64,000 nucleotides of DNA from Homoserinibacter sp. YIM 151385 (GCF_027912415.1 NZ_CP115175.1:1116001-1180000), one strand, 5' to 3'; shown: positions 36,494 through 46,952, counted from the first letter of the stretch. The notes: generated from the letters alone by a model not told the origin. Numbers and translations are program-made.

Positions 36494-37408
36494 ATGACGA
36501 AGCGCACCGCGCACCTGCGTCGCACCGCCGTGATCGGAGGTGCCGCCGTGCTCGCGCTCGGCCTGGCCGCCTGCTCGACGGGCACCGAGGAGAACTCCGG
36601 CGGCGAGGGCGACCTCGGCACCATCACGCTCGGCTTCATCCCGAGCTGGACCGACGGCCTCAGCACCGCCTACCTGCTCGAGGACCAGCTCGAGAAGCTC
36701 GGCTACACGGTCGAGATGGAGACCCTCACCGAGGCCGCGCCGCTCTACGCCGGCCTGTCGAACGGCGACGTGGACATGTACCCGTCGGCCTGGCCCGAGG
36801 TGACGCACGCCAAGTACATGGAGCAGTTCGGCGACGACATCGAGGACCTGGGCGCCTACTACGACAACGCGGTCCTCACGATCGCGGTGCCGACCTACAC
36901 GGACATCGACTCGATCGAGGACCTCGCCGGCAACGCGGACATGTTCGACGGCAAGATCTACGGCATCGAGCCCGGCGCGGGCCTCACCGGGGTCACGCAG
37001 GACTCGATGATGCCCGAGTACGGCCTCGATGGCGACTACGAGCTCGTCACCTCCTCGACCGCCGCGATGCTCACCGAGCTGCAGGGCGCGATCGACAAGC
37101 AGGAGGATGTCGTGGTCACGCTCTGGAAGCCCTTCTGGGCGAATGCGGCCTTCGACATCAAGACGCTCGAGGACCCGAAGGGTGCCATGGGCGACGCGGA
37201 GGCGCTGCACTTCCTCGGCACGGACGGCTTCGCGGACGAGTTCCCGGAGGCCGCCGAGTACATCGCGGGCATCAAGCTCGACGACGCCGCCTACGGCGCC
37301 CTCGAGGACATGGTCGTGAATGAGTACGGCGAGGGCCGCGAGGCCGAGGCGATCGACGCCTGGATCGCGGAGCACGGCGACGCGTACGAGGGCATCCTCG
37401 CGGACTGA
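36494..37408 (+). CDS. proX: Glycine betaine/choline-binding lipoprotein (OpuAC type)
   Basis: A 304-residue solute receptor. The signal peptide ends in the lipobox LGLAACST, so it is lipid-anchored. The mature part is an OpuAC domain with aromatic residues likely forming the quaternary-ammonium cage: Trp in IPSWTDG, SAWPE and WKPFW. GAGAGGAAAC precedes the ATG. The order ATPase-permease-binding protein is the usual one. Exact ligand (betaine, proline betaine, choline) cannot be decided. A terminator hairpin follows. Confidence 0.93.
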   Translation: MTKRTAHLRRTAVIGGAAVLALGLAACSTGTEENSGGEGDLGTITLGFIPSWTDGLSTAYLLEDQLEKLGYTVEMETLTEAAPLYAGLSNGDVDMYPSAWPEVTHAKYMEQFGDDIEDLGAYYDNAVLTIAVPTYTDIDSIEDLAGNADMFDGKIYGIEPGAGLTGVTQDSMMPEYGLDGDYELVTSSTAAMLTELQGAIDKQEDVVVTLWKPFWANAAFDIKTLEDPKGAMGDAEALHFLGTDGFADEFPEAAEYIAGIKLDDAAYGALEDMVVNEYGEGREAEAIDAWIAEHGDAYEGILAD

Positions 37409-37423
37409 CCGGCATGACGCGGA

Positions 37424-37452
37424 AGGGCGGCTCCCCCGAGGGGAGCCGCCCT
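37424..37452. terminator. Hairpin terminator between betaine transporter and ettA
   Basis: A 13-bp perfect stem (AGGGCGGCTCCCC with its complement) and a CGA loop, between convergent genes. Confidence 0.85.
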
Positions 37453-37489
37453 GCTTCGTGCGCTCGCGCCGCGATGCGCGCGCTCAGCG

Positions 37490-39172
<1,683 letters not shown>

Positions 39173-39235
39173 GGTCCCAGTCTATTTGCGCGGCGGGCCC
39201 GCGCAGGACGCCGAGCGGGCGCCTGGCGCGCGGGA

Positions 39236-39754
39236 TCAGTCGGGGGTGCGGGCCGAGCCCACGAGGCAGCGCCCCGTCGTCTCGAGCGGCTCGGCGACGA
39301 TGCTGCGGTAGCCGAAGGGACCCGACTGCCCGACGAGGCAGCCGTCGCCGACGAGGACCGAGAACTGGATGCTGTCGGCCGCCAGATCGACGCTCGTGCG
39401 GTCGGCGGTGAACTCCATGCCCTTCGGGTCGAAGCCGGCGTCGGCGAGCGCCTCCGCGAAGTCGGCCGCGCGGGCGCCCGAGTCGGCGCGCAGGGTGCGC
39501 TCGTTGACGACGTCGAAGTAGGCCTTGTTGCCGGCGGCGCCGCCCGCGGGATCGAAGGCGGGGTCCGGCTCCGGACTCGCGTCGCCGCTCGCCGTCGGCG
39601 CGGGCCGCGGCTCCTCGGGCTCCGGCTGCGGAACGCAGCCCGCGAGCGCGAGCACGCCGGCCATCGCGATCGCCGCCGCCGCGAGCGCACTGCGCGCGCG
39701 GCCCGAGCCCCGCACGCGGCGCAGCGCGGGTCGCTCGGCGATCGGGTTCGGCAC
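39236..39754 (-). CDS. Putative lipoprotein, small conserved actinobacterial family
   Basis: A 172-residue protein. The signal segment ends in lipobox LALAGC, followed by a Pro/Glu-rich linker and a soluble domain (about 75-172) with Cys residues in VGDGCLVG and TGRCLVG that may pair. It resembles a small family seen in Microbacteriaceae (possibly DUF6993). It starts with GTG; TAGACT at 39761-39766 ends six bases before it, so it is leaderless by prediction. Confidence 0.8.
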   Translation of the reverse strand: MPNPIAERPALRRVRGSGRARSALAAAAIAMAGVLALAGCVPQPEPEEPRPAPTASGDASPEPDPAFDPAGGAAGNKAYFDVVNERTLRADSGARAADFAEALADAGFDPKGMEFTADRTSVDLAADSIQFSVLVGDGCLVGQSGPFGYRSIVAEPLETTGRCLVGSARTPD

Positions 39755-39791
39755 GACCCGAGTCTAGGCGCGCCCGCGCCGCCGGCCGCGC

Positions 39792-40310
39792 TCAGAACGG
39801 CGTCTCGAGGAGCTCCGGCGCGGGCTCCGCCGACGTCTCCGCCGACTGCCCCGAGCCCGGGGTCGCCCACTGTTCCGCGGCGGGCGCGGGCGCGGCGTCC
39901 GGCATCGCGCCGGGGTCGGCCTGCGCGGCCTGGCCGGCCGCCGCATCCCCCGCCCCGCTCGTCCTCGTGAAGCGCGAGGTGCCCCAGGCGAGGTCGTGGC
40001 CGAGCATCTCGGCGTCGATCTCGATGTTCGTCCCGCTGCGCTCCCCCGCCGTCCAGTCGCGGATGCGGAGCCGGCCGCTCACCACGACCCGCTGCCCCTT
40101 CTCGATCGAGGCCGCCGCGTTCACGGCGAGCTGCCGGAACGCGGTCACGGTGTACCAGTTCGTGTCGCCGTCGACCCACTTCTGCTGCGCGCGGTCGAAG
40201 CGCCGCTGGGTCGACGCGAGCCGGAAGCTCGTGATGTGCAGCCGCTCGCCGGTCTCGACGTGGCGCGGCGGCGTCGCGACGACGCCCGTGAGGGTGATGG
40301 TGTCGGCCAT
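39792..40310 (-). CDS. ssb: Single-stranded DNA-binding protein paralogue
   Basis: A 172-residue protein with an N-terminal OB fold (TLTGVVATPPRHVETGE, TNWYTVTAFRQLA, KGQRVVVSGRL). The C-terminal third is Ala/Pro-rich. The tail ends ELLETPF rather than the canonical DDDIPF-like acidic tip that recruits repair partners. It is not next to rpsF/rpsR, the usual place of the housekeeping ssb, so it is probably a second SSB. AAGGAG precedes the ATG at a good spacing. Confidence 0.88.
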   Translation of the reverse strand: MADTITLTGVVATPPRHVETGERLHITSFRLASTQRRFDRAQQKWVDGDTNWYTVTAFRQLAVNAAASIEKGQRVVVSGRLRIRDWTAGERSGTNIEIDAEMLGHDLAWGTSRFTRTSGAGDAAAGQAAQADPGAMPDAAPAPAAEQWATPGSGQSAETSAEPAPELLETPF

Positions 40311-40419
40311 GGGATCTCCTTCTCGCTCGGGCGCCGGGCCGATGCGGTCGGGCGCACGAGGAGTCTGCTCGCGACGGCACGCCGCGCGAGGCGGAGGAGG
40401 GCCGATCGTGGAGAGCCGA

Positions 40420-40451
40420 CCGCATCCCCGCCCTGTTGAGGAGGGATGCGG
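40420..40451. terminator. Hairpin sharing sequence with the 15181-15233 element
   Basis: A 9-bp stem CCGCATCCC/GGGATGCGG around a 14-base loop, behind the stop of the small minus-strand gene at 40465. The first 17 bases (CCGCATCCCCGCCCTGT) equal the minus strand of the hairpin at 15190-15224. Confidence 0.6.
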
Positions 40452-40464
40452 CCGACGAGGCCGA

Positions 40465-40677
40465 TCAGTGCTCGCGGAACTCCGGCCAGGCGGAGCCGGG
40501 CTTCATGGCGGCGTGGAGCGCGCCCTTCGCCGACTCGAGGCTCGGATAGACGCCCCGCTCGCTCTCGTCGTCGAGGAGGCGGACCGTGTAGCCCTCGCCT
40601 CCGCGGTGGATCGAGCCAACCGCTCCTGCGGGCCCGAAGGCCACCCAGCGGGCCTCGGTGACGGTGTCGTCGCTCAT
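40465..40677 (-). CDS. Small conserved hypothetical protein
   Basis: A 70-residue soluble protein (MSDDTVTEARWVAFGPAG at the start, then a beta-rich part with GYTVRLLDDES and a C-terminal helix SLESAKGALHAAM). No family named. The pattern of strands followed by a helix resembles small DUF2188-like folds, which is a weak guess. The start is set at 40677, seven bases after GAGGAG; an adjacent ATG at 40680 is possible. Confidence 0.68.
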   Translation of the reverse strand: MSDDTVTEARWVAFGPAGAVGSIHRGGEGYTVRLLDDESERGVYPSLESAKGALHAAMKPGSAWPEFREH

Positions 40678-40765
40678 CATCGAACTCCTCTCCGTGTGGA
40701 TGTCGCTGACGCTACGCCCGGTGCCCGCGTCGCGCGAGACCGGACTCGCGTCTCGGAGCAATCGG

Positions 40766-41293
40766 TCAGGCGGCCTTGACGTAGGAGGCGAAGCTCTTGC
40801 GGACCTTGTTCACCTTCGGCAGGGCGACCGCGAGGCAGTACCCCTGGCCGGGGTTCTTCGCGAAGAAGTCCTGGTGGTAGTCCTCCGCGGGCCACCAGCG
40901 GCCGAGCGGCTCGAGCGTCGTGACGATGCCGCCATCCCAGATCTCCGACGCGCGCGCGATCGCGGCCTCGAACTCCTCGCGCTGCTCCTCGCCCTCGTAG
41001 AACATGGCGGAGCGGTACTGCGTGCCGACGTCCGCGCCCTGGCGGTTGAGCTGACGCGGGTCGTGGAGGGTGAAGAACACGTCGAGGATGACGGAGGCGG
41101 GGATGATCGTCTCGTCGAAGGTGACGGCGACGGCCTCCGCGTGACCGGTCGCGCCCGTGCAGACGGTCTCGTAGTCGGGCTCGGGCATCGAGCCGCCCGT
41201 GTAGCCCGAGACGACGTCCTGCACGCCCTCGAGCGTGCGGTAGACCGCATCGAGACACCAGAAGCAGCCCCCGGCGAGGACGAATGTGCGCAT
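40766..41293 (-). CDS. msrA: Peptide-methionine (S)-S-oxide reductase MsrA
   Basis: A 175-residue repair enzyme reducing methionine sulfoxide. The catalytic Cys10 lies in GGCFWCLDAVY and a candidate resolving Cys in GQGYCLAVA; YTGGSMPEPDYETVCTGATGHAEAV and the QLNRQGADVGTQYRS stretch are family hallmarks. TAGGGT (41301-41306) ends seven bases before the ATG, so it is predicted leaderless. No msrB is present in the window. Confidence 0.96.
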   Translation of the reverse strand: MRTFVLAGGCFWCLDAVYRTLEGVQDVVSGYTGGSMPEPDYETVCTGATGHAEAVAVTFDETIIPASVILDVFFTLHDPRQLNRQGADVGTQYRSAMFYEGEEQREEFEAAIARASEIWDGGIVTTLEPLGRWWPAEDYHQDFFAKNPGQGYCLAVALPKVNKVRKSFASYVKAA

Positions 41294-41381
41294 GGTGGGA
41301 ACCCTACTTTCTCTTCAGGGGACGCTGGAGGGAACACCGCCCGCTCTGCGCCTGTTCCCGGCTCGCGCCTAGGCTTCCGAC

Positions 41382-42392
41382 ATGACGCATCTCGCCGACG
41401 AGACCCGGTACGAGCGCCTCGAGTACGCGCGCAGCGGGCGCAGCGGCCTCCGGCTCCCCCGCATCTCCCTCGGGCTCTGGAACAACTTCGGCGCCGACCG
41501 GGCCTTCGCCGAGCAGCGGGCGATCGCGCTCCGCGCCTTCGACCTCGGCATCACCCACTTCGACCTCGCGAACAACTACGGGCCGCCGCCCGGCAGCGCC
41601 GAGCGCACCTTCGGCCGCATCCTCGCCGAGGATCTCGGCCCCTACCGCGACGAGCTCGTCATCTCGACGAAGGCCGGCTTCGACATGTGGCCCGGCCCCT
41701 ACGGCGATCTCGGCTCGCGCAAGCACCTGCTCGCGAGCCTCGACCAGTCGCTCGGGCGCCTCGGCCTCGACCACGTCGACATCTTCTACTCGCACCGCCC
41801 CGACCCCGAGACGCCGATCGAGGAGACCATGGGCGCCCTCGCGACGGCCGTCCGGCAGGGCAAGGCGATCTACGCCGGCATCTCGAACTACGACCCCGAG
41901 CAGACGCGCGCCGCCGCCGCCGCGCTCCGCGCCGAGGGCGTGCCCCTCACGATCCACCAGCCGCGCTACAACATGCTCGACCGGCGGCTCGAGCGGGGAC
42001 TCCTCCCCGTCCTCGAGGAGCTCGGGGCGGGCGCGATCGTGTTCTCGCCGCTCGCGCAGGGGATGCTCACGAGCCGGTACCTCGACGGCATCCCCGAGGG
42101 CTCCCGCGCCGCCGAGGGCCGCTGGATCAGCGAGCGGAACATCACGGACGAGTACCTCGAGCACGCCCGCGCGCTCGAGGCGATCGCCCGGGGGCGCGAG
42201 CAGAGCCTCGCGCAGCTCGCGATCTCGTGGGTGCTGCGGCACCCGCAGGTGACGAGCGCGCTCGTCGGCGCCTCGAGCGTCCGCCAGCTCGAGCACACCC
42301 TGCGCGCCCTCGACGCCCCGGCGCTCGACGACGCGGAGCTCGCGGCGATCGAGCCGCATGCGGTGGACGGGCTCGAGGGGCGGGGCCGCTAG
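41382..42392 (+). CDS. Aldo/keto reductase (YghZ/L-glyceraldehyde-3-phosphate reductase type)
   Basis: A 336-residue NADPH-dependent (beta/alpha)8 barrel enzyme. Catalytic tetrad by pattern: Asp in HFDLANNYG, Tyr in the same motif, Lys in VISTKAGFDMWPGPYG and His in IFYSHRPDP. The latter two motifs are characteristic of the YghZ/AKR14 group, which reduces L-glyceraldehyde-3-phosphate and methylglyoxal. C-terminal cofactor site: VGASSVRQLEHTL. TAGGCT (41370-41375) lies six bases before the ATG, so it is leaderless by prediction; divergent from msrA. Confidence 0.93.
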   Translation: MTHLADETRYERLEYARSGRSGLRLPRISLGLWNNFGADRAFAEQRAIALRAFDLGITHFDLANNYGPPPGSAERTFGRILAEDLGPYRDELVISTKAGFDMWPGPYGDLGSRKHLLASLDQSLGRLGLDHVDIFYSHRPDPETPIEETMGALATAVRQGKAIYAGISNYDPEQTRAAAAALRAEGVPLTIHQPRYNMLDRRLERGLLPVLEELGAGAIVFSPLAQGMLTSRYLDGIPEGSRAAEGRWISERNITDEYLEHARALEAIARGREQSLAQLAISWVLRHPQVTSALVGASSVRQLEHTLRALDAPALDDAELAAIEPHAVDGLEGRGR

Positions 42393-42561
42393 GCGGCGCG
42401 ACGCCCTCGGCGCGCGCATCCCGGACCCGGCCCTCGATCCGTGCTGCGCCCTGACCTCGCCGGTCTCACCTCGCCGGGCTCGAACGCCGGCGGTGTCGGT
42501 GGTCGCGCCTAGCGTCGATCGCGACAGCAGAGAACGGGCCGGGGTTCGGAAGGAGCACGAC

Positions 42562-42867
42562 ATGAAGACGGAATCGCAGCGCACCACCGCAGCGGGGCGC
42601 ACGGCCTCGCACCCCCTCGGCCTCCCGGTCGACCTGCTCGGCCAGGGGCCGCGAGCCCGGCACGGGCTCCGCGCCCGCCGCCTCCACTCGGGGCTCTGGC
42701 GCGTGACACGGCTCGACGGCGCCGTCCTCGGCTACATCGAGCCGATCGAGCGGGCGGGCGCCGTGCGCTACCTCGCGAAGCGGATGCGGCCCCAGGATGC
42801 GAGCTTCCGCATGCTCGGCGAGGTGTGGACGGCCGACGACGCCGTCGAGCTGCTGCTCGACGTCTAG
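42562..42867 (+). CDS. Hypothetical protein
   Basis: A 101-residue basic protein. After a Ser/Thr/Pro-rich start it has a domain-like part (LWRVTRLDGAVLGYIEPIE, ASFRMLGEVWTADDAVELLLDV) that looks like a small alpha/beta fold. No family recognised. AAGGAG at 42550-42555 before the ATG supports the start. Confidence 0.68.
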   Translation: MKTESQRTTAAGRTASHPLGLPVDLLGQGPRARHGLRARRLHSGLWRVTRLDGAVLGYIEPIERAGAVRYLAKRMRPQDASFRMLGEVWTADDAVELLLDV

Positions 42868-42959
42868 CGTCGGACGGCTCGACGGGTTCGTCGAGCGGAA
42901 TCGGGCGCTCCCGCGAGCCGGACCCCGGCACACGCGCGACCCGGGGTTATCGTTCCGGC

Positions 42960-43616
42960 ATGGAGCTCTGGAACGGATTCGTCGACTGGTTCTTCTCGGA
43001 GGACGGGCAGCTCGTCGTCTACGGCGCGATCGTGCCCTTCCTCGCCGTCCTCGTGGCCGGCATCGTGGCCTCCCTCATCGGCAAGGCCGGCATCCGCCGT
43101 CTCGTCGCCCAGCGCGACCGCGAGACCCGCGCCTCGGCGGTCGCGGCGCTCATCGCCGTCGGGCACACCGCCGCGCGGTGGCACAGCCAGCCGCCCGCGG
43201 CACGCGAGCACCACGAGGCGCTCGCGAGCGCGGCCGACATCCAGGTCCGGCTCCTCCCCCTCGGCGGCGCGAACCTCGCCGCCGACTGGGCCGCGCACGA
43301 GCTCGCCGGCATGCGCGTCAACTCGGTGAGCTACAGCTTCCAGGCCGATCAGAGCCTCGCGGAGTACCGCGACCGCCTCGTCGAGTGGCTGCACAAGCCG
43401 TCGCGCGCGAAGAAGCTGTTCTCCGCCGACCTCGAGCGCTGGCGCTACGAGGACCAGAGCGGTGTCGACCCGGTCGTGGTCGAGCAGCAGCGCTGGGCCG
43501 AGGAGCAGTTCACCTCGCAGACCGGCCAGAGCGCGGATGCGGCCCACGAGACCCCGACGGCCGCCATGCCCGCTCCCGCCGACACCCCGAGCTCGGCCCC
43601 CACCGCGAGCCGCTAG
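42960..43616 (+). CDS. Conserved hypothetical membrane-anchored protein
   Basis: A 218-residue protein with one N-terminal transmembrane segment (about 20-42), a cytoplasmic helical region rich in Arg/Ala, and an Ala/Pro/Ser-rich tail (about 185-218). Motifs such as GGANLAADWAAHELAGMRVNS recur in actinobacterial homologues I have seen, but no function is known. A -10 box TATCGT at 42948-42953 ends six bases before the ATG, so it is predicted leaderless. Confidence 0.7.
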   Translation: MELWNGFVDWFFSEDGQLVVYGAIVPFLAVLVAGIVASLIGKAGIRRLVAQRDRETRASAVAALIAVGHTAARWHSQPPAAREHHEALASAADIQVRLLPLGGANLAADWAAHELAGMRVNSVSYSFQADQSLAEYRDRLVEWLHKPSRAKKLFSADLERWRYEDQSGVDPVVVEQQRWAEEQFTSQTGQSADAAHETPTAAMPAPADTPSSAPTASR

Positions 43617-43773
43617 GCCGCGCGCTCCGCTCCCGCTCCCCCGCCTCTGCACCCGCTCGTGCGGAGGGGATTCCGGGGTTCTGCGGCGTGTCGAGACCTC
43701 ACGGACGGCGTGTCGCCCGGATCCCCTCCCGACGCGGCATGGGACCGCGGGACGCGGGCCGCAGTCGAGCGAC

Positions 43774-43825
43774 CGCATCCCGGATGCGACGAGACCCCCG
43801 CCTCCCGGAGGAGTCGGCGGTCTCG
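43774..43825. terminator. Two adjacent hairpins between convergent genes
   Basis: CGCATC/GATGCG (43774-43788) and CGAGACC/GGTCTCG (43790-43796 with 43819-43825). The first contains GCATCC and GGATGC back to back. The rest of the 229-base gap shows no gene. Confidence 0.6.
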
Positions 43826-43845
43826 ACGTGCGAGCCGGGCGGGGG

Positions 43846-45363
43846 CTACTCGGCGCCCGGGTCGAGGCGCTCGGCGACCGAGGTGCGGGACTTCCGACCC
43901 GAGCCGCCGTCGGCCGAGGCCGAGCCGCCGCCCAGGGCCGTGCCGGCAGCCGCACCGAGCAGTGCCGAGAGGTCGAGTCCAGTGAGGCTCTTGACCACCT
44001 GGGGCACCTCGCTCGCCACCTGGCCGACCGTCTTCGTGACGGCGGAGGCGCCGTCCGTCGAGACGACGGTGAGGTTGCCGATGTTCGACAGCGGCTCCGC
44101 CACGGCGCGCGTGATGTCCGGCAGGCGACCGATGATCTCGGACGCGAGCGCGGCGTCGCCGTACTTCTTCAGCGCCTCCGCCTTGGCGTCGGTCGCCTGG
44201 GCCTCCGCGAGACCCTCGGCCGCGGTCGCGGCGGCGCGCGCCTCGCCCTCGGCCCGGATGCCCTCGGCGAGCGCGACCTGCTTGTCGCGCTCCGCGACAC
44301 CCGCGAGCCGCACGGCCTCGGCGGCCGCCTGCGCGTCCTGCACGGCCGCGACCTTGTTCGCCTCGGCGATCGTCTTGCGCTTGAAGGCGTCCGCCTCGGT
44401 CGCCGCGTTCGCCGCGTCGCGCTCCGCGTTCGCCTTCTGGACCGTCGCGTAGGCGCTCGCCTCGGCGGGCTTGCGGACCTCGATGTCGAGACGCTCCTGC
44501 TCGACCTTCGCCTGCTCGGCGACGGCCTCGCGCTCCTGGGTCGCGACGAGCCGGTCCTGGCCGGCCTTCGCGAGCTGACCCGCGGCCTCCGCCTCGGCGT
44601 TCGCCCGGTCGGTCTCGGCCTTGATGCCGGCCTGCTTGAGGCTGAGCGCCTTCTGACGCTCCGCGATCTGCTCGGCGGCCTCGATGCGGGCGAACTCGGA
44701 CGCGCGAGCGGACTCGGCCTCCTTGACCTCCGCGTTCTGCTTCGCGATCGCGGCCTCGGCGCGACCGAGGTCGGCGAGGTAGCTCGTGCCGGGCGTCGAG
44801 ATGTCCGAGATGTTGAGCAGGTCGACCTGGAGGCCCTGCTCGGCGAGGTCGACCTTCGTCGCCTCGACGACCGCCTCGGACAGCGCGTTGCGGTTCGAGA
44901 TGATCTCCTTGATCGGCATGTTGCCGATGATGGAGCGGAGGGAGCCCTCGAGGGACTGCTGGATGATCTGGGTCAGCGAGTTCTGCTGCGAGAGGAATCG
45001 CTGGGCGGCGCGGCGCACGCCCTCGGCGGTGCCGGAGACCTTGAAGTTGACGCTCGCCTGGATCGCGAGCTTGATGAAGTTCTGGTCGACGCCCTCGACG
45101 ACGATGCCGATCTGACGCTGCTCGAGCGAGACCGGGAAGCCCTGCTGGAGGATCGGCCAGATGAAGACGCGGCCGCCGATGACGACGCGCTGGCCGGTGT
45201 CGGCCTCGGCGACCTTGCCGCCGGCCCCGCGGCCGACGATGACGAGCGCCTGGTTCGGCGGGACGCGCTTGATGCGGCCGGCGACGAAGCCGACGATCGC
45301 GAGCGCGACGATGATCAGCGCGATCACGGCGATGACCGTGATGTTGGTGCTGAGGAAGTCCAT
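43846..45363 (-). CDS. SPFH/flotillin-family membrane protein
   Basis: A 505-residue protein: one N-terminal membrane helix (about 9-28), a PHB/SPFH domain (about 30-200, with VPPNQALVIVGRG), then a long Glu/Ala/Lys-rich coiled coil (about 205-400) and a flotillin-like C-terminus ending in a Gly/Ser-rich tail. Flotillins oligomerise at membrane microdomains and affect fluidity and protein assembly. It is encoded behind an NfeD-like gene (23-base gap), a standard bacterial pairing. Confidence 0.93.
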   Translation of the reverse strand: MDFLSTNITVIAVIALIIVALAIVGFVAGRIKRVPPNQALVIVGRGAGGKVAEADTGQRVVIGGRVFIWPILQQGFPVSLEQRQIGIVVEGVDQNFIKLAIQASVNFKVSGTAEGVRRAAQRFLSQQNSLTQIIQQSLEGSLRSIIGNMPIKEIISNRNALSEAVVEATKVDLAEQGLQVDLLNISDISTPGTSYLADLGRAEAAIAKQNAEVKEAESARASEFARIEAAEQIAERQKALSLKQAGIKAETDRANAEAEAAGQLAKAGQDRLVATQEREAVAEQAKVEQERLDIEVRKPAEASAYATVQKANAERDAANAATEADAFKRKTIAEANKVAAVQDAQAAAEAVRLAGVAERDKQVALAEGIRAEGEARAAATAAEGLAEAQATDAKAEALKKYGDAALASEIIGRLPDITRAVAEPLSNIGNLTVVSTDGASAVTKTVGQVASEVPQVVKSLTGLDLSALLGAAAGTALGGGSASADGGSGRKSRTSVAERLDPGAE

Positions 45364-45386
45364 GCGGAGGGTGCCTCTCGGTTGTC

Positions 45387-45902
45387 TCAGGTGGTCGGGT
45401 CGGTCGTGGGCTCGGGGGCCGCGGACACGGAGGAGGACGCTGCGTCGGCGGGCTCGACCTTGACGCGCGAGCCCTGCATCTCGACGACGCGGATCCGCGT
45501 GCCGGTCTCGATGCGGGCATCCGCGAAGGCGAGGCGGGTCTCGATCTCGCCGGGGCCGTCGAGGCTGACCTCGCCCGAGGAGGTCGAGATGCTCGTGCGG
45601 GCGGTGCCGTACAGGCCGAGGGGCGAGCTCGGGGCGCCGTCCTCGGACCGGCGGAAGCTGCGGATGAGCAGCTGCACGCCGACGAGGACGAGGATGCCGA
45701 CCCCGATCGCGATGACGTAGGCGGCCCAGCCGGGGAGCCCGTTCGCGGTGGAGATGGCGCCGGCGGCGCCGAAGACGGTGAAGGCGCTGCCGAGGCCGGT
45801 GGCCGAGATCGCGCCGTCGAGGAGGTCGAAGAGCTCGCCGACGAAGAGGGAGAGCAGCACCACCGCGAGTCCGACCGCGCCGACGATGATGAAGGGGAGC
45901 AT
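45387..45902 (-). CDS. NfeD-like membrane protein
   Basis: A 171-residue protein with about two to three hydrophobic segments (residues 1-20, 35-55 and 59-82) and a C-terminal OB-like soluble domain (GTARTSISTSSGEVSLDGPGE... RIRVVEMQGSRVKV), the NfeD arrangement. It is the first gene of the NfeD-flotillin operon. The -10 box TACGTT (45909-45914) ends six bases before the ATG, so it is predicted leaderless. Confidence 0.85.
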   Translation of the reverse strand: MLPFIIVGAVGLAVVLLSLFVGELFDLLDGAISATGLGSAFTVFGAAGAISTANGLPGWAAYVIAIGVGILVLVGVQLLIRSFRRSEDGAPSSPLGLYGTARTSISTSSGEVSLDGPGEIETRLAFADARIETGTRIRVVEMQGSRVKVEPADAASSSVSAAPEPTTDPTT

Positions 45903-46049
45903 GCCTCAAACGTATACGCCTGAGCGCAGGCTGGGAAACCTCGCGTCTCCGGCGGTCATCCACGACCCCGGCCAGCGACGACACCTGTCGGATAGTTGAA
46001 TGGAGGCGACGGCGGGACGCGCCGCCACCCATCAGCGAAGGAGTCCTCG

Positions 46050-46832
46050 ATGTCGCGATTCGAGCAGCACGTCATCCTCATCACCGGCGGCGGGTCCGGC
46101 CTCGGCCGCGCCACCGCGGTCCACGTCGCGAAGGAGGGCGCGCGCCTCGCCCTCGTCGACGTCTCGGAGGCCGGCCTCGCCGCGACCGTCGAGGCCGTGC
46201 AGGCGGCGGCTCCGGATGCCGAGATCCTCACGCACGTCGCCGACGTCGCCGACGAGGCGCAGGTCGCCGGCTACGTCGCCGCGACGCTCGAGCGCTTCGG
46301 CCGGGTCGACGGCTTCTTCAACAACGCGGGCATCGAGGGCAAGCAGGGCGCAACCGAGGAGTACGGGAGCGAGGAGTTCGCGCGCGTCCTCTCGATCAAC
46401 CTCTCGGGCGTCTTCCTCGGGCTCAAGCACGTCCTCGCCGTCATGCGCGAGCAGGGCTCTGGCTCCGTCGTGAACACCGCGTCCGTCGGCGGCATCCGCG
46501 GCGTCGGGAACCAGTCCGGCTACGCGGCCGCGAAGCACGGCGTCGTCGGCCTCACCCGCAACTCCGCCGTCGAGTACGGCCAGCACGGCGTGCGCATCAA
46601 CGCGATCGCCCCCGGCGCCATCTGGACGCCCATGGTCGAGGGCTCGATGCGCCAGATCGACCCGCAGAACCCGGAGAAGGCGGCCGAGCAGTTCGTGCAG
46701 GCGAACCCCATGAAGCGCTACGGGCGCCCCGAGGAGATCGGCAGCCTCGTCGCCTTCCTCCTCAGCGACGAGTCGACCTTCATCAACGCGGCCGTGATCC
46801 CGATCGACGGCGGTCAGTCGGCCAAGTACTGA
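46050..46832 (+). CDS. Short-chain dehydrogenase/reductase (SDR)
   Basis: A 260-residue NAD(P)-dependent oxidoreductase of the classical SDR type. Cofactor motif TGGGSGLGRA near residues 12-21, FNNAGIEG near 90, catalytic Ser in NTASVGG and YAAAKHG (Tyr/Lys) near 155-161. Asp39 in LALVDVS suggests NAD preference. The substrate is unknown. GAAGGAG lies seven bases before the ATG. It stands alone between the NfeD operon and tRNA-Arg. Confidence 0.92.
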   Translation: MSRFEQHVILITGGGSGLGRATAVHVAKEGARLALVDVSEAGLAATVEAVQAAAPDAEILTHVADVADEAQVAGYVAATLERFGRVDGFFNNAGIEGKQGATEEYGSEEFARVLSINLSGVFLGLKHVLAVMREQGSGSVVNTASVGGIRGVGNQSGYAAAKHGVVGLTRNSAVEYGQHGVRINAIAPGAIWTPMVEGSMRQIDPQNPEKAAEQFVQANPMKRYGRPEEIGSLVAFLLSDESTFINAAVIPIDGGQSAKY

Positions 46833-46858
46833 GACCGGGGGATGCGGGCCCCGCCGCC

Positions 46859-46864
46859 TAGACT
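46859..46864 (+). promoter_or_regulatory. tRNA-Arg promoter -10 box
   Basis: TAGACT ending 14 bases before the mature tRNA 5' end, giving a short leader of about 8 nt. Confidence 0.55.
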
Positions 46865-46878
46865 GTGAGCGCCCGCAT

Positions 46879-46951
46879 CCCCCCGTAGCTCAGTGGATAG
46901 AGCATCCGGTTTCTACCCGGCTGGTCGGGAGTTCGAATCTCTCCGGGGGGG
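46879..46951 (+). tRNA. tRNA-Arg (anticodon TCT)
   Basis: A 73-nt cloverleaf: acceptor CCCCCCG with CGGGGGG, D arm GCTC-AGTGGATA-GAGC, anticodon loop TTTCTAC (anticodon TCT, reading AGA/AGG), T arm GGGAG-TTCGAAT-CTCTC with one G-U pair. The first anticodon-stem pair is a T-C mismatch (46905 and 46921). CCA is not encoded. AGA and AGG are rare codons in such a GC-rich genome. The stop of the minus-strand thioredoxin-like gene begins two bases after it. Confidence 0.93.
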
Positions 46952-46952
46952 C

